Assembly (NCBI GenBank): GCA_013398015.1
Contig: VZRR01011356.1
Span: 191,984-255,983 of the forward strand
Length of the DNA stretch: 64,000 nucleotides
Source: Oreocharis arfaki
Lineage: Eukaryota > Chordata > Aves > Passeriformes > Paramythiidae
Reading direction: 5' to 3'
The notes beneath the pieces are model-generated. The model searched no databases. It was not told the DNA's origin and worked only from the letters and a program-made list of their open reading frames with translations. Positions 38,485 through 49,876 of the stretch are shown here, piece by piece. A program made the position numbers and the translations under genes. Position 1 is the first letter of the stretch, and the number at the start of each line of letters is the position of its first letter.

Positions 38485-40159
38485 GCCAGCTTTATGATCC
38501 AAAGGGAGCATTGCTTTTCCGATAAGCCAGCATTTCCAAAAAAACCCTGTGTAGTGCATACCTGGAATTTAAATGAGCCAGCTGCTGAGCCAGCACAGCA
38601 GGGCTTCTGGAAGTGCATTTCATAAAAGCCTCCCACAGGGTTTTGGCTTTTATTTTTATTCCCCTTTTTCAGTTTAAAGAAAAAAAAGGTCAGTAAAAAA
38701 TAAGAAATAAATCTTTAAAGAGCATGTTTAGGAGAGGATTGTCTGGGTGGGTTATTCCAAAGGCATTGCAATCTAGACAGGATAGGAAATGTGAAATGCA
38801 GAGTATATATCTATGTGTACAGAGTAAATCAGAGCAGATTTTAAAGAGTGTGTAAACAAGCATGACTTGTGAGCCATGGGGTCCTTCTCCCAGAAAATTG
38901 CTGTCTTTGCAGTAAAGAAAACCATTCTGTTTGTTCCCAAACAGTAAGGAAGAGACCTTCCATCACAACTAGTAGCAGCACCTGCTTCTTCACATGTATT
39001 CACACCAATCTCTTCCTTGGTGAAACCATTCCCTCTCTGTAGCCTTACCTGAGAGCTCACAAGCTCTGTCAATGCCAGAAGACCAACTTTTTTCCCCTTG
39101 GAGGAGGGGAAGAAAAACCTCCTGAAGTCAGCTTGAGTCTTCTGCATGAATTTTCTTCCCAATCTTTTTCTGATCCACAGCTTGGAGGTCTACAAAAGCT
39201 TTCAAATTCTTTTCTCTTCTTACTAAAGATCAGTTTTATCCTGTTGAGGTCTTCTATAGTTTCTGCAGCTCCAAAGCAGATATCAGAGACACTAAGTTGA
39301 GTTTGATGTCAGAATTTCGTAATTCTGATTATGGGATTGCTGATGAAAGGAGACTCCTGAGCACAGGTGGCTGGGAAAGCTGAAAGGACAGGTTCTCTGC
39401 TCTGCTTTTAGCAGTTCAGCGTGGAGCATTCCTCACAGAGCAGCTGTCTTTCCACTCTGGAGCTAAACAATCTCCTTTCACCATGTACATCACTGTTTAA
39501 TTAGATTTTGATTTGGCAAAACTGCTGCATGGTTGCACTGATTTGAGAGAAAGTGCAGTCTCTGTTAGGAGTTTCCTTTTTCCCCTTTTGCTGCTAATTT
39601 CAGATTGTGTCTCTATAGCCTAGGCCCCTGTGTTTTCAAAATAATTTTGCCAAATCCTTTTCATAGGGGTTTTTTTAGCATTCATCTCATTCACATAAAC
39701 ATTTTAGTAAGAATCACTACATAGAAAAAAACAGTTTCTTCCACCATCTGAACTTTTATGAATGTTGTAAGTTACTGAAATAGGGCCTTATGATGAAATG
39801 TGCTGAGTCCCTGTAGGAAGAGGATGACACAGTCCTCTACAAGTTGTTTCACTCTTCCTTTTTTCTCGTTGTGAAATTTAGATTAAATACTCTAGTTTTG
39901 CACTCATTTCAATTCAGTTTGGATAAAGGACAGAATCAGTTTCTAAAAGTCATCTCATCAAATCACAGAAAGAGCGCTGTCCAAGTGTAGTAAGTATTTA
40001 GTAGGTACTTTTTGGAATAAACAGAACTCTTCCCTGACTGAGCATTTAAGGACACTGGCTTGTCAAACCCCCGTGGTGCTTTGTTGTAGGGCTGGGGATT
40101 TCATTTAATCTTGTCCTGATGCTTTGCAGCACTGTGTCTGCAGTGGCGCCTGCTCAGTT

Positions 40160-40228
40160 CCTCCTCCTCCTCCTGCTCCTCCTGCTCCTCCTGCTCCTCC
40201 TGCTCCTCCTGCTCCTCCTCCTCCTCCC
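40160..40228 (+). repeat. (CTC/CTG)n trinucleotide repeat, 9-bp higher period CTCCTCCTG
   Basis: About 69 bases of CTC units with CTG at regular intervals, giving a 9-bp period of about five copies flanked by pure CTC. Read on the + strand in one frame it is a run of about 22 leucines. Read on the minus strand it is glutamate-rich with spaced glutamines (EEQEEQ). It lies in a locally GC-rich patch (about 40110-40390) within an intron and has no splice or family support as coding sequence. Confidence 0.93.
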
Positions 40229-40668
40229 AGCTGTTGCTCCCAGCCCTGCAGAGCGAATGGGCAGAGCCTGGCTCTGTGAGGGCGGACAGGCGTGTTTGGG
40301 CAGTCTCCAGTCCCTCCTGTCTTTCTCCTGCTGGCACAGTTGCAGTGGTGTCTCTGCCAGGGTCCCTCAAAAAGGTAGCTGTAGTTACCATGGGTATGAA
40401 GAGAATGATGAGTTTTCTTTTGCTGCAAATGGTATGGAAACAGTGTTGGGATAAATTTAACTTTGCAGTGCCAACAGCTACTAAAATATTGTTTATATAC
40501 AGAAAGTAAGGTTGGAAAAAATCACATATTAAAAAGGTTTCCTGGCAAGACTTCATTGTACTTTGCCTCTATGGGGAAAGGAAGTTAAGAACAGTTGGGC
40601 CCTCTACTGATGAAGTACCTCATTTTTCATCCTTGACAGAGCTAAAGCACAAATATTAGTTGAGCTTG

Positions 40669-40683
40669 ATTTTTTTTTTTTTT
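40669..40683 (+). repeat. Poly-T run
   Basis: About fifteen T residues within AT-rich intron, about 440 bases downstream of the CTC/CTG repeat. Confidence 0.85.
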
Positions 40684-43600
40684 ATGAATGTGTGTTACTA
40701 AAATTTTGTGGGAATGTTTTGCTTCCTTCATCCATTCTGGCACATTACCTCAAGGTTTTAGAAGACAGCTTCATCATAAATCACTTCTTGTGCTCAAAGA
40801 AAGTGGTTCTATTACCCACATATAATGGAATGATGATATTCCACTTGATGCCTGAGTCGGGCTTTTGTTGAGCCTCATCTGTTCTTGCTGCTTCTTTTTT
40901 CACCTTAAAGAATAAGCCTCAATAGCTTCCATTTTGTCACAAAACAGCATCATTTTCCGTACAGCAAGAACAGGTTTATGGGTTTGATGAGGAGGTGCCT
41001 TCTCTCTTTTGTGTTGCTGTTGTGTCCCAACCTCATCATCTGTGTAGCCAGTATTTCATAAGGTTCTTGAAAGAATTTAATACCTTCCTTTTTTCTTTTT
41101 TTGGTTAAGACTGTGCTTAGGTCATTCACCAGATAACTTGCAAAAGAAATACTCTGATCACTTTTTTTCTAACCAGCCTTTTTTTCTATTTAATCCATAA
41201 TTCTGATTTAATCTCATGAATGAAAGAAGATCACATTAAAAATATTATTTTGCACATTACCATTGTGCATATAAAATGGTGGCTGTTAAATTTCTTTTTC
41301 CTTTTGCCATGTCTCATCATTGCAAGGATTTTTTCATAACTTTGATAGCATTTACACATAAGGAAGCAAAAAAAATTGCCACCTGTTTTACGCATAAAAT
41401 TAAGAATAATAATTTGAAAGTCTTATCTTATCTGTAAAGAATTATGTGTTCTTGTTTAACACTTTTGTTCCGAAGAGGACACATACAAGTTATGTGTTCT
41501 GTATGCTTAATCTGTTGCATTGCATTTTCAGTATGCATAATCTATTCCACCGGTATTTCATTTCTTACCTGTGTGGGAATAATGAAGGGACATTATGATG
41601 GCAGCTGACTGAAAAAAACCCAGAAAGTTTGCTATGTAGGAAAAATAATTTTTACTAAAATATGGTTTTCAGGTTCTGAATAAAGCCTTTATTGCTTTCC
41701 ACATGGGAAGAGACTTCCTAGATTACACAAACTTACTTCAGTTGCTTTAACTTTGAATTGGCATGGATTCCTGGTTTAGGAACTATATATAATTTTTGCC
41801 ATTCATTTAATGAAGTAAGGCTACAATATTCTAAGTCTCAAGGACAATGAATAGGCATGTGGTCTTTTCATGAAACTAAATAAATATATTGTTGCCATTT
41901 TAGCTGATAGACATTGTTTCTTTAGCAAAAAATGAGGTGACTTTTTCACTGCAGCAATGAACCCTGGAACTTCCACAGTATTCCCAAGGGTAAAATGTGT
42001 TCAGCCCCAATCGAACAAACCTGTAAGTGCATTACACAAATTAATAGATTTACAGGCCCTTATGGAAACTGAACTGCAAAAGCAAACCTCTAAACTCCTG
42101 ATGTGAAGAAATGAAAGAAATGACTGGTATTGAGGCAATTCCATTTCTGACTCTATCTTTTGGATATTAAAGTTGACACTCAGCTGTCACCATTGTGCCC
42201 AGGAGAGAGTTGAAGGAAGCCTCACTGCAGGGTCAGTCAGCAGACTCTGGGTCAGCACGCATAATACACAAATAGTTGCTGAATTTTTTTTCCTAACCTG
42301 TTATACTAAAACCAAATGCTAAGTTGAAGGATGAAGTTCATCCTTTGGTCTTCACTGCTATGTGTACTTTGTGCTTGCTGACATTATTAGGTTGTAATAC
42401 AGAACTTTCCCAGATAATGAAAGATGTGGTTCAGATCTACCTGACTCTGCTCTTCGGGAGGAGAATGTGGCTGTAGGTGGATCGTCTGGACAAATGGCTT
42501 AGCACCAGGACACACTGTGAGAGGAAAGATCACGTAAACTTCTCATCTTCCAGAGCAGAAATTCCATGTTCAGAGGTGGCTCTGAGAGTGATGGAGCTGC
42601 TGTGGAAAAACCTGGGAACTTGCACTGCTTCTCAAGAGCCAAATCTAAAGCAGTAATGTACTTTCCTCTAATGAAGAGGACACCTAGATTTTTGACTAAG
42701 TTGAAAACATCATTAGATATATATATTTTGGAAGAGTAGAGCAGATTTTTGTTGAAAAACCAAACATCTGAAACCTCCAAATCTCACTCAAGAGAAGGAA
42801 ATTGCTGATTTGGAAATGGGTCTGCAATGCTTATTCTCTTCCTCTTTTGATTAAGTTCAGTTCCTCAAACAGCTGTAGTCTCTCATGGTACATCACAGCC
42901 AAGGATTCACTAAATGCAGTATGTTTTATCCAACAAACAGGAAGACTGGAAAAGAAATCTTGAACATCCTTAAAAGGAAAAATAAAATAAGAAACATTTT
43001 TACATCCAGCTTGTAACTCTTCCCATTTAAAATTCCAGGGCATTTTTCAACAAACCCCTCTTTTTTTTAAAAGGAAAAAAATGCATTCTCCTAACACTTT
43101 TTTAAAACTAAACTTTGTTCATCAAGTTGACCTAACATTAAAAAAATTTAAAATTCTGCATGTTACTTAGCCTGATTTCCATAACTCTTGTCTAAGGGAA
43201 GGCAGCTCATTTGCATTCTGGTCTTGTGTTTCATTCTCCTCTGAATAATGCCACAGGCTGCAGGGTCTTTGTCTTATTGAAGTCCAAACCATCGCTTTTC
43301 TTGAGGATCATCAGCTCTAACAAGGGTTAAAACATTATATCAGTAATATGCAGCTTCGTATATTCAAAACTTGTTGTGTAAAGGAAAATGCTTTTCTTTT
43401 TTAATTATGCCAGCAATTGGGAAAGAGCTGGTAGGAAAGATTTGCACTGCTGCTCATCCAATGCATGGCAGTAACGTGGGATGTTTTTGCATTCAAAGAG
43501 GAATACAGGACAACATGACTAATTGTGTTGGTAGAGTGGTGCAAAGCTCACTGTGAACTAATTATTCCCTTGCACACCAGGGAATGGTGAGTCTTTGCAA

Positions 43601-46600
43601 AACCAGATGCTAGCCCCAAAGTTTTTCTTGTATTAAAAAAGTAAGGCAATGCAGTACCTCTTGATGCATTTTTGTTGCATTTCCTAGGAAATCTTTCTAT
43701 ATCATGCTTGTGTATGGAGAGTTGAGCAGCGGGTTATCTTTTTATAGCTTTTTGCCAAACCCTAATGATATCAACTGGCAGTACAGGTATTTGACCCTCA
43801 GTACCCTGATGTATCTAAAATCTGTTATTTTTATATAAATTGACTTCTCACCCTACGAATTAAATTAGAATCTGATCCCAATTTTTAATAGCAAGTTTCA
43901 AATGAGAGCATCATTTTATCTCCCTTTTCAGAGAATAAAAGAGCCCAGAGTGTTGTCTGCAGTGTAGAACAGCAGAACTCCAGTAGATTTTGGAGGTTTC
44001 TTTGCAGAAACCATTACCACCCTGGTCCCTGGAAAACATGAAATCCATTCCAAATCTGAGAATTGTAGATTAGTCTTGTGTTAGTAATTCAATTTAAAGA
44101 AAATAAGATATTAAACCATGCAAGCTGGATGCTTACCTCGCTGAGAAGCAAATTATCAGTAGAGAAAGCAAACAAGTTAGTCTTATTTCTTCAAATAATT
44201 CTCAATGCTAAATAAAAGTTTATTTCCAGTATTAAGCAGGGGCTTGATTGCCATGACAGCAGTGGTTATTTTTATGGGTTTGGAATATGAAATGGAAAGA
44301 AAAAGTGTAAAAACGTAGAGGAGACAGAACTCCAGGTGGTGTGGACCATGAAATTTGGGGCTAGGAGGTCACCTGTAAAATAACAGCTCCTGGTGTTCAG
44401 CTGTTGTGTGGGTCTGGGTAATCAGTCTTCACTGCTAAGTGACAGTGTATTCCGGTAAAACCAGAACACTTTTGGGTTCTCCCTTTCTCTCCACTTCCCT
44501 TTTCCATGTTGGTGCCTGAATTCTCTCTTGTAAGCTGCAAAACAAGGCAGATTCTTCTCCACTGTGGTGTTATGTGTGAACTGCACTTTGCTTATAGCAG
44601 GTGTCAAAACTCGTTGCTTTGGATTGTTTAATCCCACTCATCACAACGGGATTGATTGCTGCTTAGGAGAATCACTTACAAGGTGATGCTTACAAATCTC
44701 TTTATGTTGACTTACCTGTGAGCAGTGACTGTTTCATCTAATCCAAAACCACAGTTGTTTCACTGCTGCCCTCTCCTCCTCATTTTTTGGTTGTCACATA
44801 TTGTGAATTTCTGTATTGCATATGCTAAAAATCGTGTGGAAGAAGGATGATCTTTACAGCCTTTGTACCATGCATTAAAATAAAGTGTTTGGATCCTTGG
44901 CTGAACTACCAAGTGCCTCTGCCTTAAAAATGGTTGGCATTTAGATGATAGGAAACCCGCAGTTGTTTTCAGCCTGACTGCTGCTCTTGAGAGAAGGTAT
45001 AAATATTGTAGGTGGTTTGAGTGCTCCAATGCACAGAACTTGCTTGTAGCTGGCTCATAGGCACTGTGGCAGCAGATGTACTAGAATATTATTAAAGAAA
45101 TGGACTGGAAAACTACTGAAACAAGAAATAGTGAGTCAAGTATGGTTCCTTTAAAAAGTGAAAATTACAGATTTTGTTAGCTGGTTTTAATTTTCATCTG
45201 TACAGTTCCTTAGCTGCCTCTGTCTCATCCAAAATAAGAGGCAAATAAGAACACACTTCTAGAGGAATGTGGCTATTTCTTTTAATATTCAGAAAAAATA
45301 TATTCATAACCAATATATCTTATTTAATAAGAGAATATTCCTTTGATTCGCTAAGAGGGGTTGCAAAGTTGAGAACCTTATTTCTTAATTTATATTGATG
45401 CAAGAATCTCTGTTTTTGATCCACGGGCTCCCTCTCCTGGTCTGGGAGGTGCTTGGCACCAGGAGCTTGATTAATGCAGAAGGTAAGTGGAAGTTATTTG
45501 CAAATTGATTTTGTGACACAGTGTCGACGGTGTCTCCTAACTTCCTCGATGTTTAATGACAGAATTGTGCTCTCCCTAATAGCAATAATGAGATGAACGC
45601 GGGTGTTGTGATGAATCAGGGTTGCAGGGCCAGGTTTATCTCATTCAAGTGCCAATTAAGACATGTCACAAGGACTGGAAGCAATGTGCTACAAATAATA
45701 TTTACAAATAAAATCAGTAAATTTGCACATCGAAATAAATATGTGAGTGTAGCCTCTCTAATTGCACTGATACTGTCACCTTTGTCACCTTGATGCTCTG
45801 TTTTCACCTCCTGCTGACCGTACTACATCCAAGTTGGACTGTTTGCCTGTTGTATTTGATTGTGGAGAAAAATACCTTTGTATTAATATTCTTGGATTAG
45901 AAACACATTGTAACATATTGTAAACTGCTAAACAAATTTGAGGCCTTAGAGTCATAAAGCAAACCTCGTAGGTAAAAATTGTATCTGTTTTAGAGGTCAC
46001 TTACTTTTGCCTCAGGTTTTTAAGCTTATTTCTAAATTTAATTAAATAAATTTCTGGCAGAGTTGAAGAAAACTTTTTTTGTTTTACCTTGTCAGTCTTT
46101 CTTCTAAGATTTTTTTCCAACTTGAATTTATCGACATTAACAAATGTTTTCATAGCTTAAGAAATGAAGCAAGTATTCTAGAGTGGTGTCCTTCCTTTAA
46201 TGCTCCTAATATGAAGCAGACACAATTAAAATAAATCTCTTCAGTTCCAAATGGTTTGGGGTAGATGTTGTTTTTCACATTTTTCGGACTTAAGATTTTC
46301 ATGCTAACTTTGGGCTTGCTTCATGCTAATGTGAGTGACCACAGAATGTCCCAGGGACTCAAGATATTCAGGTCCAAAAGATTTATTCAGATGACCTGCA
46401 GTGCAGATAGGGGCAGGGCTGGGAGGGGCTTTTGTACATTGATGACAATGCAAAACAAGCACCAGACTAATGTGAATTACTTCCACTTTAGAATATCAAC
46501 CTTTTATTCCAGGTCCTGAGCTTATAACAAATGTCCAAAAGAGTCTCTAGCATTTTCATTCATGTTATAAATTGAGTGTAAATTTTTGAAAAGAAAGATC

Positions 46601-47431
46601 CTACTCGTGAAATATCAAGTTCCACAGTTCATTCAGAAATATATTTCTAGAGCTGTTAATTTAAGTGTTCCTCTTGACTTTACTTAAAGCAAGTCTTGAC
46701 AGTTACGTGTTATGAAGCAAAACCAGATTTGGGAGAACTACTTATAGCAGTTCTCTCAACTTAACTATTGTTTGTGCCAAGGACATGGAGAGTGAACTTT
46801 TCATGTGTGCAGAGACTATAAGATTGCGTGTGAGAAGTGTAAATACTTTGCTGCTGTAAGTTGGTCCAGCTTACATTACAGAAAGGAGGACAGTTGAAGT
46901 GAATAGAAACAAAACATAATGCACAAGTCAATAAAATCTGTCTTTCCTAAGAATTTACTATTTTTAGGTATACTGAAGCCACTTTATTATATCAACTCTT
47001 TGCTGTGCATTCTTGTTCATGCTACACTCTTGATCATCGTCTTTTACCATCTCTGTAAATCTTCTATCCTAGCATCTATTTGTTATCTGTTTATCTTGTT
47101 TATATGGATTGAAGTTACTTCTGAGCTAAATGATCCAGCCTCTGTAACACAGGTGCTCTCAGATAGCTGGATACTTGTCAGTGGAAAGTAGCTTTAACAT
47201 CCATTGGTTAAATAGGCAGCGTGACAGGAACACAGCACTCCCATCTGCTTCAGTGACTCCACTGGTACCTTGGACCTGTTGTAGTCATTTAACCTTTTGT
47301 ACCTTCTTTCTCCTCCCCATCCCCCAGTTAAGAAGCCTATTTGATGTTTAGATTGTGCTTTCTACAGTGCTATGACTTGTTAAGTCTTTTCCATTAAAGC
47401 AATATGTTTTTCTAAATTTTTTTGTGTACAG

Positions 47432-47495
47432 GTACTTGGGACACCAAATGAAGATACGTGGCCTGGAGTCCACTCTTTACCCCATTTCAAACCAG
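47432..47495 (+). CDS. CDK14: CDK14 exon: LGTPNEDTWPGV segment (partial gene)
   Basis: This 64-base exon starts on a codon boundary and encodes VLGTPNEDTWPGVHSLPHFK and P. It ends with one base of a glutamate codon that the next exon completes. The LGTPxExxWPGV signature is shared by CDKs and lies in the insert-proximal part of the C-lobe. It is preceded by a T-rich tract with GTGTACAG as acceptor, and the donor is GTAGGT. The intron before it is about 21.9 kb, the longest complete one in the window, and the one after is about 11.3 kb. The match to CDK14 as I remember it is exact or nearly so, and the phase agrees with both neighbours. Confidence 0.96.
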
Positions 47496-47647
47496 GTAGG
47501 TTGAAGTACCAAGTTCCTCCAAATTCCCTCTCTGGAAGTACACAACAGAGATAATTACATCCCTGACCACAAATGATCAAAATGATGTGGTGTGCTTGAA
47601 CCATAATGCACTTCTGCCAACTGCTTACTTTCTATTGTGCTCGGGGA

Positions 47648-47716
47648 GGGGGGGGGGGGTTTCCTTAATTTAATTTCTTTCTTTTTCTTAATTTCTTTTT
47701 TTTTCATTTTCTTCTG
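47648..47716 (+). repeat. 12-G homopolymer followed by a pyrimidine tract
   Basis: Twelve consecutive G residues (47648-47659), preceded by GGGGA, then about 55 bases of mostly T and C. The G run could form a G-quadruplex, or slip during replication and sequencing. Confidence 0.93.
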
Positions 47717-48060
47717 TTGTGAGCCCTGACCTGCTTGCATTGCTCAGCCACTGAGTATTGTACCTTTCAGACTGGTAGTATGCTTATTCTCTAGTCAGGA
47801 TTAGTTTTCCAGCAGAGCACACCAAACTTTGACTAATACTAAAGGAAACTAAAGAGTAGAGACATTGCGAAAGCTGAAGTTATTACTAGATCATCTGTTA
47901 GTATCTTTATGCAAATGTTCAATTTTTTAATATGTGTTGTGTATGAAGTTGTCATACTCTATAACTATCCTTGAAAAACTGTTTCACCATCTCATACCTT
48001 TTTGTGAGAGGGAGCAGTTTGTCCCCTAGAGACTAGAAGGATGTGGTCAGCTTCATTATG

Positions 48061-48100
48061 CTATATATGTATGCATGTTTATATATGTAATATATATAGT
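48061..48100 (+). repeat. AT-rich dinucleotide patch
   Basis: Imperfect TATATATG and ATATATATA units. Low complexity, with no sign of a larger element. Confidence 0.7.
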
Positions 48101-48231
48101 CTTGTGAATGTCTGAGTGAGGATCCTAGAAATACATTTTTTTTTAAACCTGGCAAAGCAGGTGAATCAGTAGGCAGGAGATGAGGCAGAGGAGTTGTAAA
48201 GAACAAAGAGATCTAGATAGCTCTCAAAATA

Positions 48232-48245
48232 AGAGAGAGAGAGAA
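48232..48245 (+). repeat. (GA)n run
   Basis: Six to seven AG/GA units in intronic DNA. Short and unremarkable. Confidence 0.85.
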
Positions 48246-49814
48246 ACAAATATATTGTGGGGCTTACCCTGACAGAGAGACGCAGAGCCTTGAGAAACAG
48301 GAATGCAGACAGCTTTCTTGCACGTTGCTTTTTAGTCTCTGTCCTACTGCTGACTTACTGCTGCATAGTGAAATCACACTCCAGGGCTCTCTAGTGAATT
48401 AGTAGAAACTTTAACAGTCTTTCACTGATATACTAAATATACTACTGTGTTCTTCCCTTAAACAGTGTGTCATTAATTTTATAAGCTTTTGTGGTTTTCA
48501 TTCTTCATACTGATTGAAAGGTGAGCATGTACAGAAACCCTTACAGAAATACAGTGGTCTGCAAAAGCAGTCCAAAAACATTGGTTTTAGCAAGAATAGT
48601 AAAGAGAAGAAGAAAGCCTGAAGGTGTCAGTGACTGTTCTTTGGATTGGTTTATTTTTATTCCTCCATGAGATTAGTTTTCAAAAACTAATGATTAGTAA
48701 TCAAAATTAGTAAAAAAATTAGTAATGAATTCCAACTTTTTTTTTCAAAACAGGAAAGTTTTGAACAGTAGATGGCAGCCAAGAAATTTCCTGGTTTCGT
48801 TTTTCAGTTTGGCTTCCAAGTGTGTCAAGGGATGTGGGTTTATAACCACAGAAGAACATCAGGAAATAAATCCACTGTAGGCACTTCATTAAATCTAATT
48901 TTTATACAGGCATTGTGTTAGAATTGCTCTTATTTTCTCCACCCCAGACCATGGATTTTTCCAGCTATGAATACATAATATTTATACAAATGCATAGTGG
49001 GGACAGGAGGAAGGGTGCCTCCAAAACAGAAAATGGTCACTCAGTATTTTCACCATTTCTGCACGGTGTCGCCTTTGTTCTCTCGGATCCTTTCCACATC
49101 TGTGAAGTATGTAGATTTGTAAGTCAGAGTAATTACTATTCTTGCTGGCAATCATTTAATCTTTTAAGGGACCATTAATGAAAAGCACTGAGCTCCTTAA
49201 TTCCCTTGCACTGTGGAGGTCTGGGAGCACTCAGAAAATAAAATCCCTGTTCTGTACACATACTGTGTTGTGCACTCCCTTTCTACCACCCTGTATCCTT
49301 GATGACCTTAGTAAAAGGATTTTTTGTTTATTTTTTTTCCCTCATCTGCTGTTTTTAGAAATTACAGCAATAGAAAGCATCATCTGATTGGACAACCAAA
49401 ACTGGCTTACATAACCCCAAAACTGAGTAATTTAATTTTATGCTGGTAAAGTGTGGAATTGTTAGATCCCTCTGGGATTGTTCTGGGGTACCAGCATCTA
49501 AGGTATGCTCTGCACAAAATGCTCTGACCTATGAGCTGGGCTGGAATGAATACTGTTTGCTCAGGCTGTTAGGGTTGTTGGAGATGTTTGGTCAAGGATA
49601 CCAGGTTCTCTGTTCCTTCTTAAATATGTGCTTTCCTTCATTCTGTTCTGTGCACAAAGGCTTTCTGGCTATGGCAAGGCTGCTGCATCATCTTCCACAG
49701 ATGCTTAACCAGCCATGCTCCCCTCCCTGATGGTCTGAAATTGCTGTTACACTCTAGCTTTCCTGACTGATTTAGGAGCAAAAATGGAAGTAGAAGCTTT
49801 AATAATACATTTGA

Positions 49815-49876
49815 CAGTTGGACTCAGTGGTCTTTGTGGGTCCCTTCCAACTCAGAATATTCTGTGATTCTGTGAA
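49815..49876 (+). mobile_element. CR1-type LINE, terminal 3' fragment (sense to CDK14)
   Basis: The segment reads CAGTTGGACTCAGTGG, then TCTTTGTGGGTCCCTTCCAA, then CTCAGAATATTCTGTG, and ends with a second ATTCTGTG unit. This is the canonical CR1 3' terminus, with its 8-bp tail repeat (ATTCTATG family). Only about 60 bases are clearly CR1. The upstream boundary is uncertain because the sequence before 49815 no longer matches what I remember of the element. Confidence 0.88.

Larger units (their letters stand above)
25570..47431 (+). other. CDK14: CDK14 intron of about 21.9 kb
   Basis: The intron runs from donor GTGAGT to acceptor GTACAG and lies between whole codons. It carries the antisense CR1 fragment (29041-29300), AT-rich blocks with a hairpin near 28.3 kb, a perfect palindrome (32780-32803), a CpG-rich patch (37893-38007), a hairpin (38459-38484) and a CTC/CTG repeat (40160-40228). 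No other exon was seen. Confidence 0.93.

Noticed and set aside
40119..40454. 111-codon frame with a poly-leucine stretch that looks like a secretory signal
   Set aside because: The leucine run is a CTC/CTG simple repeat, the rest has no family likeness, and it lies inside a CDK14 intron with no exon structure.
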